Part shown: one piece after another, positions 26,368 through 35,372 of the stretch
Layout: each line of letters opens with the position of its first letter
How positions within the stretch are numbered: position 1 is the stretch's first letter
Source: a virus
Strand: one strand, 5' to 3'
DNA: 64,000 bases
Virus record (IMG/VR): IMGVR_UViG_3300025121_000035
Location: 20,044-84,043 of that record
Position numbers and translations under genes: made by a program
The notes under the pieces: generated by a model
Databases searched by the model: none
Seen by the model: only the letters and a program-made list of their open reading frames with translations
Told to the model about the DNA's origin: nothing

Positions 26368-26529
26368 TCAAAAACAAAGAAAGTTATATTCCTAAAAAAA
26401 TATTTATCTAATGAAAAAAACGGGTTTTATGGTAAAAAACATAGTGAAGAAACTAAATTAAAAATGACAGAAACTCGAAAAAGAAAAAAAGAATTATTAA
26501 AAAATAAAAGGAATTTAAAAAACGTGTAG
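26368..26529 (+). pseudogene. Homing endonuclease fragment with NUMOD3-like motif
   Basis: An open stretch without a sensible in-frame start encodes NEKNGFYGKKHSEETKLKMT, which is a NUMOD3 DNA-binding motif found in GIY-YIG and HNH homing endonucleases, followed by a short basic tail and TAG. The catalytic domain is missing. I read this as a decayed remnant between 25725 and dnaK. Confidence 0.65.
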
Positions 26530-26538
26530 GATGATATA

Positions 26539-26568
26539 AAAAAAAGGGGATTTAAAATCCCCTTTTTT
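26539..26568. terminator. Bidirectional terminator between pseudogene and dnaK
   Basis: AAAGGGGATTT and AAATCCCCTTTTTT form a strong stem with A and T flanks; it lies just after the dnaK stop on the minus strand. Confidence 0.88.
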
Positions 26569-26571
26569 GTT

Positions 26572-28705
26572 TTACTTTATTTCCTCGAAATCTACATCTT
26601 CTGCACTATTATCTGGTTTTGGTTCAGATGTCTGTTCAGTTTGAGTTTGTTGATACATTTTAGTTGAAACTTCATTCCACAAAGCAGTTAAACTTTCCAT
26701 ATCGGTTTTGATTTTATCTAAATCTTTTGCTTTATGAGATTCTTTTAAGATATCTACTTTTTCTTGTAATTTTGTTTTTTCATTATCAGATATTTTATCA
26801 CCAAACTCTTTAATTTGTTTTTCAGTTTGGAAAATCATAGAATCTGCATTATTTAATAATTCAACTTCTTCTTTAGCTTTTTTATCAGCTTCGGCATTAT
26901 TTTCAGCATCTTTCTTCATTGTTTCTATTTCTGTATCAGATAAATTAGAAGATCCTTCAATTCTAATAGATTGTTTTTTATTAGTTCCTTTATCTTCCGC
27001 TGTTACGTTCAATATACCGTTTACATCCAAATCAAATGATACTTCTATTTGCGGAGTTCCTCGAAATGCTGGTGGGATACCGTCTAAATGAAATCTTCCT
27101 AAACTTTTATTATCTCTTGCCATTGGTCGTTCTCCTACCAAAATATTAATTTCTACAGATGGCTGATTATCAGATGCTGTAGAAAAAATTTGAGATTTAG
27201 TTGTTGGAATAGTTGTATTAGCTTCTATTATTTTAGTGGAAACACCGCCCATAGTTTCAATAGATAGTGATAATGGTGTAACATCTAAAAGTAATACATC
27301 ATTAACATCACCACTTAAAATTCCTCCCATTATTGCTGCCCCAATAGCAACTGATTCATCAGGATTAATTGCCTTAGATGGATCTTTACCAAATACTTCT
27401 TTAACAATTGCTTGAACTGCTGGAATTCTTGAAGAACCACCAACTAATAAAATTTCATCAATATCAGATGCTTTAAAACCAGAATCTTTTAATGCTTTAA
27501 TACAAGGTTGTTTTAAACGTTGTAACAAAGAATCTGATATTTTTTCAAAATCTGATCGACTTATTGTTCTTACTAAATGTTTAGGCATTCCATCAACTGG
27601 AATAATATATGGTAAATTTACTTCTGTTGAAGATGAAGATGATAATTCAACTTTAGCTTTTTCGGCTGCTTCTTTTAATCTTTGATAAGCCATTTTATCT
27701 TTTCTTAAATCAACACCATATTCTTTTTGAAAATCATCTGCTAAAAAATCGATAAGTAAATCATCGAAATTATCACCACCTAAATTAACATCACCATTAG
27801 TTGATTTTACTTCGAATACACCATCACCTAATTCCAATATAGAAACATCATATGTACCACCACCAAGATCGAACACAACGATTTTTTTATCTGATTTATC
27901 TTTATCTACTCCATAAGCTAAAGATGCGGCAGTTGGTTCATTAATAATTCTTAATACATTAAGTCCTGCTATTTTTCCAGCTTCTTTAGTAGCTGTTCTT
28001 TCAGCATCATTAAAATATGCCGGAACAGTAATAACGGCATCTGTTACATCTACACCTAGATATTCTTCCGCAGTTTTCTTCATTTTTTGAAGAACCATTG
28101 CAGATATTTCTTGAGGTGTATATTTATTATCGCCTATTTGAACAACAGCTAATCCATTATTTCCTTCGACTATTTTAAATGGTAATTTAATATTTTTAAC
28201 ATCTTTATATTTTTTACCAATTATTCTTTTTATACTGTAAATAGTATCTGGATTTGTAATCATTTGTCTTTTAGCTGGTTCTCCAACTTTTCTTTCACCA
28301 TCTTTTAAAAAAGATATAATTGAAGGTGTCGTTCTTTTACCTTCACTATTAGCTATTACTATTGGTTGTCCTGCTTCAATTACTGATACACAAGAATTTG
28401 TTGTTCCTAAATCACTTTACCACGCTTAATTTCTTAAGCCAATTTTACTTGTTGTAGTCTGGACTATACCATCATCCTATAAGGATGGAGTTATTATAGT
28501 CTCTGAACCTTCACCATATTTTAACAACTTAGGTGCTTGGATGCTGATTGCCCAATATTATATTTTTTCAAACTTTCACAACTATCGTTTCCAATTTTGT
28601 TGTAGTAATATAATCTTAAGGGGTTTCCAGCAGTTTAAACTCTTTAACCATTATATGTTACCATATAAAGGGGACTGGTATGTTAATCCCGATTGTTTTT
28701 CTCAT
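26572..28705 (-). CDS. dnaK: DnaK (Hsp70) chaperone, interrupted by group I intron
   Basis: Two exons: 28686-28705 (20 nt) and 26572-28414, joined across 28415-28685. Splicing gives ATG AGA AAA ACA ATC GGG AT|T GAT TTA, protein [20 protein letters not shown]..., about 620 residues, normal DnaK length. Without splicing only a truncated product from an internal Met at 28263 would form. Motifs: DLGTTNSC (phosphate 1), [37 protein letters not shown], then substrate-binding domain and the DVDFEEIK end. It refolds proteins using ATP. No DnaJ or GrpE is in the window, so host cochaperones would be needed. Promoter at 28761; hsp20 has the same promoter type. Confidence 0.93.
28415..28685 (-). ncRNA. 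Group I intron in dnaK (271 nt)
   Basis: On the minus strand the insert shows group I core elements: P7/S-like GGTTCAGAGACTAT at 28496-28509, a following TATAGTCCAGACTA, and a Q/R-like AATCAGCATCCAAGC. The 5' exon end GGGAT pairs with GTCCC just inside the intron, placing the expected U-G wobble at the splice site, and the intron ends in G at 28415. Exact removal restores the DnaK frame. No ORF is inside; the HNH gene at 28790 is a likely partner. Confidence 0.88.
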
Positions 28706-28760
28706 AATTTTTAATTTTTAATTTTTTTAATTTTTTATTTATTTTAATTGTTTTTATATT

Positions 28761-28803
28761 ATCAAAACGTATGCCATTCAAAATATGTGTCATACTGTCA
28801 TAT
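28761..28803 (-). promoter_or_regulatory. -24/-12-like promoter with TGTCA repeats before dnaK
   Basis: Minus strand: TGGCATACGTTTTGAT at 28776-28761, with TATGACAGTATGACAC upstream at 28803-28788. The spacing of TGGCA and TTG fits a sigma-54-type -24/-12 element, with A for C at -12. The hsp20 gene has TGGCATACAAATTGAT in the same arrangement. The upstream repeats overlap the end of the HNH gene. Confidence 0.6.
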
Positions 28804-29521
28804 TTTTTATTTTATTATTTAACATTAATTCCCAATCTTGTCTATTGTAATTAGTTATACTATGACAATTATAACATAAGGATATTAAATTTGTTTCTAA
28901 TATATTTGTCTTATTATAATCTATATGATGTATTGCTAATTTTTGAGTTTGTTTATTACATATACAACATTTATAATTATCTCTTTTTTTAATTTTTTCT
29001 TTTAAATTTTTATTAAATTCAAAAGGATATGGTTCATTAGAAATACCACCTTTCCAATTAGGATGATTTTCACCTTTTGGTGTATTTTCTAACAATTTAT
29101 TATATCCATCTATATCATAAGACCATTTACTTTCTCTTGATTTTCTTGCCCATTGCTTATATTCTTCTGTATGTTCTTTTCCATAAAAAGGATTTTTTTC
29201 ACCACATCTAGGATTATCTATTAAATATTTTTTTAAACTATTTGATACTTTTTTGGCAACATTTTCATTTTTTGTTGGGTTTTTATCTCCTTTTACTCTA
29301 ACACTTGTTTCTTCTCTTATTCTATCTGCTACTTCTTTACCTACTCTATCTTCCCATTTAATTTGGCGTTGCCATTTATTTTGACATTTCAAAGAACAAA
29401 ATCTTCTATTTTCTTGTGATTTAACTATTTTACCATAATTTTTTCTATATTTATTAGTTACTAAGGTAAGTTCTATCATATTATCACATAATTCACATTT
29501 TCTATATCTATATTTTTCCAT
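28790..29521 (-). CDS. HNH homing endonuclease upstream of dnaK
   Basis: 243 residues. N-terminal Cys cluster (CELCDNMIEL, CSLKCQNKW), two NUMOD3-type motifs (CGEKNPFYGKEHTEEYKQWA), and a C-terminal HNH: RDNYKCCICNKQTQKLAIHH, IDYNKTN, ETNLISLCYNCH. All metal-binding residues look present. It is outside the intron, directly upstream of the dnaK promoter, so it might cut intron-less dnaK and mobilise the intron in trans, or be an independent element. A 13-bp hairpin at 29557-29587 lies in its leader. Confidence 0.85.
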   Translation of the reverse strand: MEKYRYRKCELCDNMIELTLVTNKYRKNYGKIVKSQENRRFCSLKCQNKWQRQIKWEDRVGKEVADRIREETSVRVKGDKNPTKNENVAKKVSNSLKKYLIDNPRCGEKNPFYGKEHTEEYKQWARKSRESKWSYDIDGYNKLLENTPKGENHPNWKGGISNEPYPFEFNKNLKEKIKKRDNYKCCICNKQTQKLAIHHIDYNKTNILETNLISLCYNCHSITNYNRQDWELMLNNKIKNMTV

Positions 29522-29556
29522 ATTTAATATTTTTATATTTATATATTAAATATCAA

Positions 29557-29587
29557 AACCCCAAAAATATACATTATTTTTGGGGTT
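29557..29587. promoter_or_regulatory. 13-bp stem hairpin in HNH leader
   Basis: AACCCCAAAAATA and TATTTTTGGGGTT pair perfectly with a 5-nt loop. On the minus strand it is followed by TTTTGAT, so it may be a terminator or a leader hairpin before the HNH ATG at 29521. The palindrome TGTCATTATGACA at 29606-29618 lies next to it and recalls the TGTCA repeats before the heat-shock genes. Confidence 0.7.
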
Positions 29588-29712
29588 GTCTTGTTTTAAT
29601 TTTTATGTCATTATGACAGTTTAATATGTTATATATGATGCTAAAAGAATAACTATAAAAAAAGCGGACTAAATATTTTTTTATATATAAATAAAAAAAA
29701 TAAAAGTCTATT

Positions 29713-31500
29713 ATGAATAAAAAATCGATATTAAATTTATTTAATGAGAAGCAACGAAGAAAATTTTATATAGAAAAACATCAACCTGATTTATATTCTG
29801 AATTATTATTTTATAATTTAAAGTTGGGTATAAATAATTTTACTCAATTATGTTATCATTTTGATAATAATATTAGTAATATTCCTTTATGTAAAATATG
29901 TCAAAAAAAAGAATTAAAATTTAAAGGATTTAATCAAGGATATACTAAATATTGTTCTACTAAATGTGCTATGAATGATGAAGAATTAATTAATAATAGA
30001 AATAAAATAACAATAAAAACTAATTTAGAAAAATATGGTGTAGATAATCCTATGAAATTAAATGAAATTAAAGATAAAGTTAAAAAAACTAATTTAGAAA
30101 AATATGGTGTAGATAATCCTATGAAGTTAAATGAAATTAAAAATAAAGTTAAAAAAACTAATTTAGAAAAATACGATACTGAATATTATTTTCAAACCGA
30201 TGAATTTAAAACTAAAGTTAAATTGTATAGTATTAACAAATATGGTATTAATCATTATAATCAACATAATGATATAATAAACAAAAAAAATAAAACTAAT
30301 TTAGAAAAATATGGTGTAGATAATCCTATGAAATTAGATAAAATTAAAGATAAAATTAAAAAAACTAATTTACAAAAATATGGTTATGATCATCATATGA
30401 AATATAAAAAATCATTAGGCTTATTAGAATATTTTTTTGACAAACAAACATATAATTATTATAATAAACATATCAATAAACAAAAATATCATTTATTATC
30501 AATTAAAAATAAAAAATTAAAAATTAAACATAATAGTTGTAATAAAGTATTTTTTATAGATAAACAATTATTTTATTTAAGAGATAAGATAAAATGTGAA
30601 ATATGTACAGAATGTAATCCAACTATTGGAAAAAATATTTCGTATATGGAAAAAGATTTATTAAAATTTATAGAAGAAAATTATAACAGTAATATTTTAA
30701 AAAATATTAAAAAAATTATAAAACCATACGAATTAGATATTTATTTACCTGATTTAAAATTAGCATTCGAATTTAATGGATTATATTGGCATAATGAAAT
30801 TAATAAATCAAACGATTACCATATAAATAAAACTAATTTATGTGAAGAAAATGGAATTCAACTTATACATATTTATGAAGATGATTGGATTTATAAACAA
30901 GATATAGTTAAATCAATGATATTAAATAAATTAAATATTACATTAAATAAAATTTATGCAAGAAAAACTGAAGTAAAAGAAATAACAGATAATAAATTAG
31001 TTAGAAAATTTCTGAATGAAAATCATATTCAAGGTTTTGTTGGTTCAAAAGTTAAAATAGGTTTATTTTATAAAAATGAATTAATTAGTTTAATGACTTT
31101 TGGTAAAATAAGAAAACCACTAGGTCAAACATCAAATGAAAATGATTGGGAAATGTTAAGGTTTTGTAATAAGCTAAATACAAATGTTATAGGCGGTGCA
31201 AGTAAACTGTTTAAATATTTTATTAAAAATTATAAATATAATAGTATAATAACATATGCAGATAGGAGTTATTCAACTGGTAAATTATATGAAATATTAG
31301 GATTTATATATTCACATACATCTAAACCAAATTATAATTATATTATAGATAAAGTTAAATATCATAGATTTGGATTTAGAAAAGATATTTTAGTTAAAGA
31401 AGGATACGATGCTAATAAAACAGAACATGAAATTATGTTAGAAAGAGGAATTTATAGAATTTATAATTCTGGTAATTTAAAATATACATATGAAAATTAA
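29713..31500 (+). CDS. Large homing endonuclease-like protein with NLEKYG repeats
   Basis: 595 residues. N-terminal Cys motif (CKICQKKELKFKGF, CSTKCAMN), then five or more units of type TNLEKYGVDNPMKLNEIKDK, a repeat typical of phage homing endonuclease DNA-binding arms. Then a Cys pair, and a Vsr/PD-(D/E)xK-like core: ELDIYLPDLKLAFEFNGLYW followed by NGIQLIHIYEDDW. The C-terminal 180 residues (VREFL-like region, NTNVIGGASKLFKYFIK) form an additional domain that I cannot name. It stands free between the dnaK and hsp20 genes, so it may be linked to the spread of the heat-shock block. Terminator follows immediately. Confidence 0.75.
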   Translation: MNKKSILNLFNEKQRRKFYIEKHQPDLYSELLFYNLKLGINNFTQLCYHFDNNISNIPLCKICQKKELKFKGFNQGYTKYCSTKCAMNDEELINNRNKITIKTNLEKYGVDNPMKLNEIKDKVKKTNLEKYGVDNPMKLNEIKNKVKKTNLEKYDTEYYFQTDEFKTKVKLYSINKYGINHYNQHNDIINKKNKTNLEKYGVDNPMKLDKIKDKIKKTNLQKYGYDHHMKYKKSLGLLEYFFDKQTYNYYNKHINKQKYHLLSIKNKKLKIKHNSCNKVFFIDKQLFYLRDKIKCEICTECNPTIGKNISYMEKDLLKFIEENYNSNILKNIKKIIKPYELDIYLPDLKLAFEFNGLYWHNEINKSNDYHINKTNLCEENGIQLIHIYEDDWIYKQDIVKSMILNKLNITLNKIYARKTEVKEITDNKLVRKFLNENHIQGFVGSKVKIGLFYKNELISLMTFGKIRKPLGQTSNENDWEMLRFCNKLNTNVIGGASKLFKYFIKNYKYNSIITYADRSYSTGKLYEILGFIYSHTSKPNYNYIIDKVKYHRFGFRKDILVKEGYDANKTEHEIMLERGIYRIYNSGNLKYTYEN

Positions 31501-31527
31501 AGGTGATAACTTCAAGTTATCACCTTT
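31499..31527. terminator. Bidirectional terminator between endonuclease and hsp20
   Basis: AAAGGTGATAACTT and AAGTTATCACCTTT form a perfect 14-bp stem around one base; it separates two convergent genes. Confidence 0.9.
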
Positions 31528-31531
31528 AATT

Positions 31532-31969
31532 TTATTTTATATCAATTTTTTTAATTGGTTTATTTTCTTCCATTTTTTCATACTTATTTAAAGTAAGTAT
31601 TAATATACCATTTTTCATTTCGGCATCAATCTTATCTTTATCTACATTTTCTGGAATATAAAAACTCTTTTCAAATGATGATTTATAAAATTCTTTTCTG
31701 ATATAATTTTCATCATTTTGTTCATTTGTTTTTTCAACATCACTTTTAATTGTGATTCGGTCATCGTTAATTTCAATATCAATATCTTTTTTATCAAAAC
31801 CTGGTAAAGATAATGATATTTCATAGTTTTTTTCATTTTCTTTAGTATTAGATAATACTGAACCAAAGAAATTGTTTTCAAACAACTTAAATGGATTTCC
31901 ACCAAAAAATTCATTTGCGAAGCTATCCATAGTTGGTAATACTGAATTTTTTAATCTTAATAGTGTCAT
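31532..31969 (-). CDS. Small heat-shock protein Hsp20
   Basis: 145 residues. Alpha-crystallin domain from about residue 40: NYEISLSLPGFDKKDIDIEI, DDRITIKSDVE, then FYIPENVDKDKIDAEMKNGI and LILTLNKYE, ending KPIKKIDIK (IxI-type C-terminal tail). The N-terminus has SFANEFFGGNPF typical of bacterial Hsp20. It holds unfolded proteins for refolding by DnaK, which is encoded nearby. Own promoter with the same -24/-12-like element as dnaK at 32014-32029. Confidence 0.92.
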   Translation of the reverse strand: MTLLRLKNSVLPTMDSFANEFFGGNPFKLFENNFFGSVLSNTKENEKNYEISLSLPGFDKKDIDIEINDDRITIKSDVEKTNEQNDENYIRKEFYKSSFEKSFYIPENVDKDKIDAEMKNGILILTLNKYEKMEENKPIKKIDIK

Positions 31970-32013
31970 AATTATAAAATTTATTTTTTAATTGTTAATT
32001 TATTAATACATTT

Positions 32014-32055
32014 ATCAATTTGTATGCCACTACATATTTTATGACAAAATGACAC
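32014..32055 (-). promoter_or_regulatory. -24/-12-like promoter with TGTCAT repeats before hsp20
   Basis: Minus strand TGGCATACAAATTGAT (32029-32014) with GTGTCATTTTGTCAT upstream (32055-32041). The same core and the same repeat type precede dnaK, indicating coregulation of both chaperones. Confidence 0.6.
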
Positions 32056-32123
32056 AAAAATCTGTTTCATTTGACAATTTATGTAAAAATTTCATTTAGT
32101 ATATTATGAAATATTATTAGATA

Positions 32124-33463
32124 ATGAACTACAACTAAACTAAAGATTTAGTTGTTTCTTGGGCTGAACCTGTAACCAGTTTCATATCTCCACAAGCGTA
32201 TATTTCTGCTGTTCCAGCAGTATTATTTTTTACAAAACTAAACTTTTTAATATTTGTTGCTGCATTTTGATCCCTATTGTGTTTTGTATTACAATTAGGA
32301 CAAATCCATTCCCTATCAGATAATTTCAAATTTGATTTAATATACCCACAACAAGAACACATTTTAGAAGAAGGTTCAAATTGACCAATTCTAATGATAT
32401 TACAACCATACCATTCACTTTTGTAATCCAAATACAAATTGAAATTACTAATTGATATATCAGATAATGATTGTGATAATTTATGGTTTTTAATCATATT
32501 AGATGGTTTTAATGTTTCTAAACATATTGTATCATATGTGGTTACTAATTCTTTTGATACTTTATGTAAAAAATCATTCCTTTTATTTGAAACTTTTTCA
32601 TGAATAATAGATAATTTTTTTACATATTTTTTTCTATTATTTGATCCTTTTACTTTTTTTGAAACTTTCCTTTGAATCCTTTTTAATTTTTTTAATGACT
32701 TTTTAAGATTCTTTGGATTTTCAATTTCAGTTCCATTTGATAATACAGCAAATGTTTTAATTCCCAAATCAATTCCAACTGCTTTATCTTCACTAATTGG
32801 TTTCTTTTTTGGTAATTCACTTGGTATTTCTACTAAAATAGAAATGAAATACTTACCTGTTGATGTTCTTGTTATTGTTGATTTTTTAGTTATTCCTTCA
32901 AATATTCTATCAATTTTAATTTTAATTGATGATTTGAACTTCGGTATATCTAATTTTTCATTTTCAAAATCCACATAAGTATTTTGTGGTATTCCAAATG
33001 ATTGTTTATTATCTTTTTTTGATTTGAACTTTGGAAATCCACCTTGCTTTTTGAAAAACTTTGTATATGCGTTATCAAGATTTTCTAAACTATATTGTAA
33101 AGATTGGCTATTTACTTCTTTTAACCAAGATGTTTCTTCTTGTTTTTTAAGAATTGGTAAATCTTTTTGTATATCAAATCTTGATAATCCTACACCAGTT
33201 TCTTGATATGTTTTGTTTTTTTTGTTCAACGCATAATTGTATATCCATCTTGCACAACCAAAATGTTGATGTATCAATTCTTTTTGAATTGAATTAGGAT
33301 ATATCCTATATTTGTAAGTTTTCAAAATCATATCTATTATACTATATATTTTAGAATTAGTTTCATTTTTTTCTAAAATTATTTTCAACTTTAGAATAAT
33401 TATATATAATTATTATTACAATTCATCTACCTAAACTGAAGATTTAGGGGATTTCTTGTAAAA
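32124..33463 (-). mobile_element. IS200/IS605-type element with tnpB only
   Basis: Left end (near 33463): AAGAAATCCCCTAAATCTTC then AGTTTAGGTAGATGAATTG. Right end (near 32124): AACTAAATCTTTAGTTTAGT then TGTAGTTCAT. Both ends are subterminal hairpins, as in IS200/IS605. No TnpA transposase is present, so mobility would depend on an enzyme supplied in trans. Related ends recur at 20705, 23050, 40223-40581 and 41060. Confidence 0.75.
32135..33331 (-). CDS. tnpB: TnpB RNA-guided nuclease (IS605 accessory protein)
   Basis: 398 residues from the Met at 33331; the longer form starting at 33388 adds 19 untypical residues, while MILKTYKYRIYPNSIQKELI is the usual TnpB beginning. RuvC acidic residues are present: AVGIDLGIKTFAVLSNG (Asp), ICLETLKPSNM (Glu) and NRDQNAATNI (Asp). 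The zinc finger is CSCCGYIKSNLKLSDREWIC with CPNC. So the protein looks catalytically complete. TnpB uses an omega RNA made from the 3' end of the element to cut DNA, keeping copies of the element in place. The right end and omega RNA should overlap the gene 3' end. Confidence 0.9.
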   Translation of the reverse strand: MILKTYKYRIYPNSIQKELIHQHFGCARWIYNYALNKKNKTYQETGVGLSRFDIQKDLPILKKQEETSWLKEVNSQSLQYSLENLDNAYTKFFKKQGGFPKFKSKKDNKQSFGIPQNTYVDFENEKLDIPKFKSSIKIKIDRIFEGITKKSTITRTSTGKYFISILVEIPSELPKKKPISEDKAVGIDLGIKTFAVLSNGTEIENPKNLKKSLKKLKRIQRKVSKKVKGSNNRKKYVKKLSIIHEKVSNKRNDFLHKVSKELVTTYDTICLETLKPSNMIKNHKLSQSLSDISISNFNLYLDYKSEWYGCNIIRIGQFEPSSKMCSCCGYIKSNLKLSDREWICPNCNTKHNRDQNAATNIKKFSFVKNNTAGTAEIYACGDMKLVTGSAQETTKSLV

Positions 33464-33475
33464 GAATAATTAAAT

Positions 33476-33487
33476 TTTAATATATAG
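33476..33487 (+). promoter_or_regulatory. TTTAATATATAG motif before lysozyme gene
   Basis: Same motif family as at 18119, 21 bp before the ATG at 33509. Confidence 0.4.
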
Positions 33488-33508
33488 AAAAAAATATATA
33501 TATTATAT

Positions 33509-34390
33509 ATGATTTCTAAATATAATGATTTTCAATTATTGAATGAAGCAATACTAAATGAAGAATTTGATTTTAATCAAATTAAAAATTCTATAAAAAA
33601 TGTTGCCGATAAAAATAAAGTATTAAACTATTTAATCAATAAATTTAACAAAGCCAAAAATCAACCTTTTAAAAAACATATAGCTACATTATTAATTGCG
33701 GTTTTCTTAATAAATTTCGGATTAAAATCAAATAAGTGGGCAAATAGATTATCTGATGAAAAAATTCAAGAATTAACTACTAAAATAGCTGCACAAGAAA
33801 TTTTATCACAAGAAAATATGGTTCAATTTTTTAATACTAATCTATATACAAATGAAATAGATAATGTAGATGAATCAGAACCTCGTAAATCTATATTTGA
33901 TAATCAGGTATTTGTAGATGCGACAAATTTACATACATCAGAAAAAGCAATAAAACTTATTAAAAAACACGAAAAGTTAAGATTAAAAGCTTATAATATA
34001 GGGGATAACAGAATTACAATTGGATATGGTCATGCTGAACCAATTCAAACATCAAGATATAAAATAGGTGATAGAATAACTAGGGAACAAGCAGAAAAAT
34101 TATTTAAAAAGGATTTAGAAATTGCAGAAAAAGGAATTAAAAGAATGTTTGTTCGTTGGAAAAGTGCCGGAATTAAGATAGAATTAACACAAAGTATGTT
34201 TGATGCTATGGTATCTATGACATTTAATATGGGAGTTTATGGAATGGCTACAACTAATTTTATTCAATACATTAAACAAGGTGATTTTGAAGCAGCAGCC
34301 GATTCCATAAAAACAACAAAAATAAACGATAAGTTTCCTGGTTTAGAAAATAGACGAGAAGATGAATATGAATTGTTTATAGGTACTTAA
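33509..34390 (+). CDS. GH24 T4-type lysozyme with membrane segment and leader
   Basis: 293 residues. A membrane helix at about 58-75 (IATLLIAVFLINFGL) is followed by a linker and a C-terminal GH24 domain: HEKLRLKAYNIGDNRITIGY, GHAEPIQT, GDRITREQAEKLFKKDL and MVSMTFNMG. The catalytic Glu (HEKL) and Thr (ITIGYGH) align with T4 Glu11 and Thr26; the position of Asp20 is Ile, with Asn and Asp close by. It cleaves peptidoglycan. The N-terminus MISKYNDFQLLNEA resembles the leader family (L-N-E before Ala), so it may be a virion-associated rather than free endolysin. Confidence 0.82.
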   Translation: MISKYNDFQLLNEAILNEEFDFNQIKNSIKNVADKNKVLNYLINKFNKAKNQPFKKHIATLLIAVFLINFGLKSNKWANRLSDEKIQELTTKIAAQEILSQENMVQFFNTNLYTNEIDNVDESEPRKSIFDNQVFVDATNLHTSEKAIKLIKKHEKLRLKAYNIGDNRITIGYGHAEPIQTSRYKIGDRITREQAEKLFKKDLEIAEKGIKRMFVRWKSAGIKIELTQSMFDAMVSMTFNMGVYGMATTNFIQYIKQGDFEAAADSIKTTKINDKFPGLENRREDEYELFIGT

Positions 34391-34400
34391 ACTAATAACT

Positions 34401-34610
34401 TTAATAATCCGTTCCACTATTTGCGGTAACAGTCATTTTCTTTTTACAGTAGGGGCATTTAGGCACTTTTGCTTTTGGATTTAATTCTTTTGAAAGCATT
34501 ATATCACTTACTACTGTCCATTGTCTTTTACCTGTTCTACCTTGCTTTTCCCATTCTTTTTGGTTACATTCATCATTATAACAATAACAATTCCATCCTA
34601 ATTCTTTCAT
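34401..34610 (-). CDS. Small zinc-ribbon protein
   Basis: 69 residues with two Cys pairs (WNCYCYNDECN and KCPYCKKKM), probably one zinc site. No family recognised. It is convergent with the lysozyme gene, 10 bp apart. Confidence 0.55.
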   Translation of the reverse strand: MKELGWNCYCYNDECNQKEWEKQGRTGKRQWTVVSDIMLSKELNPKAKVPKCPYCKKKMTVTANSGTDY

Positions 34611-34644
34611 TTTTCAATAAATTTTAATACGTTAGTAATAATAA

Positions 34645-34878
34645 TTAATCTTCTTCGAAAGATAGTGGTGAATCATATTTTGCTTTTATATAAAATGTTT
34701 TACCACTTTGAGTCTTTACTACTAATCTATAATCAGTATAATCATCCATATCAAAATCTGATATATACATATCAACAACTTTATCTTTTGTAGAATTACT
34801 CTCATTAATATCAGATATATTCAAGTTTTCGTGATGTTCATTGAACTTTTGTATGTGTTTATTATCTATCATCTTCAT
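34645..34878 (-). CDS. Small leader-family protein
   Basis: 77 residues. The N-terminus HIQKFNEHHENLNISDINES matches the next gene (HIQKFNEHQENIYISD) and the F-N-E type leader. The remainder (DDYTDYRLVVKTQSGKTFYI) is a short beta domain. Function unknown. Confidence 0.55.
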   Translation of the reverse strand: MKMIDNKHIQKFNEHHENLNISDINESNSTKDKVVDMYISDFDMDDYTDYRLVVKTQSGKTFYIKAKYDSPLSFEED

Positions 34879-34912
34879 ATTTTATTTTTAGTGTATATTT
34901 AAAATAAAAAAA

Positions 34913-35311
34913 TTATCTTATTCTATTATGTAAATTTTCTACCCCATCTAATGATGTTAAATTTGGCAAATCTTCTGACGAACCTTTTATATTAGATGGC
35001 AAACCTTTCAATGATGTCAGTTTTACATCTTCTAACGAACCTTTTATATTAGATGGTACACCTTTCAATGATGTCAGTTTTACATCTTCTAACGAACCTT
35101 TTATATTAGATGGTACACCTTTCAATGATGTCAATTTTACATTTTTCAACTCACTATCATCTAACATTAGAAAATTTACCAAATCGTATATTTCCTTATT
35201 AGACCATCCTAAATCTTTTAATGTATTAATTTTTTCACTACTTATGACATCAGATATATATATATTTTCTTGATGCTCGTTGAACTTTTGTATATGTATT
35301 TTATCTTTCAT
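34913..35311 (-). CDS. Leader-family protein with 19-residue LRR-like repeats
   Basis: 132 residues. Leader MKDKIHIQKFNEHQEN, a helical segment, then three nearly identical 19-residue units VKLTSLKGVPSNIKGSLED (57-bp DNA repeats at 34970-35142) and a closing TSLDGVENLHNRIR. The repeat spaces Leu and Ile as in LRR solenoids. DNA-level identity shows recent expansion. A TTTAATATATAC motif lies before it at 35331-35342. Confidence 0.62.
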   Translation of the reverse strand: MKDKIHIQKFNEHQENIYISDVISSEKINTLKDLGWSNKEIYDLVNFLMLDDSELKNVKLTSLKGVPSNIKGSLEDVKLTSLKGVPSNIKGSLEDVKLTSLKGLPSNIKGSSEDLPNLTSLDGVENLHNRIR

Positions 35312-35330
35312 TATATTAAATTGTTTTTTA

Positions 35331-35342
35331 GTATATATTAAA
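35331..35342 (-). promoter_or_regulatory. TTTAATATATAC motif before 34913 gene
   Basis: Minus-strand copy of the motif, 19 bp before the ATG at 35311. Confidence 0.4.
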
Positions 35343-35372
35343 AATAAAACCTAAATATATTTAATTAAAAAA

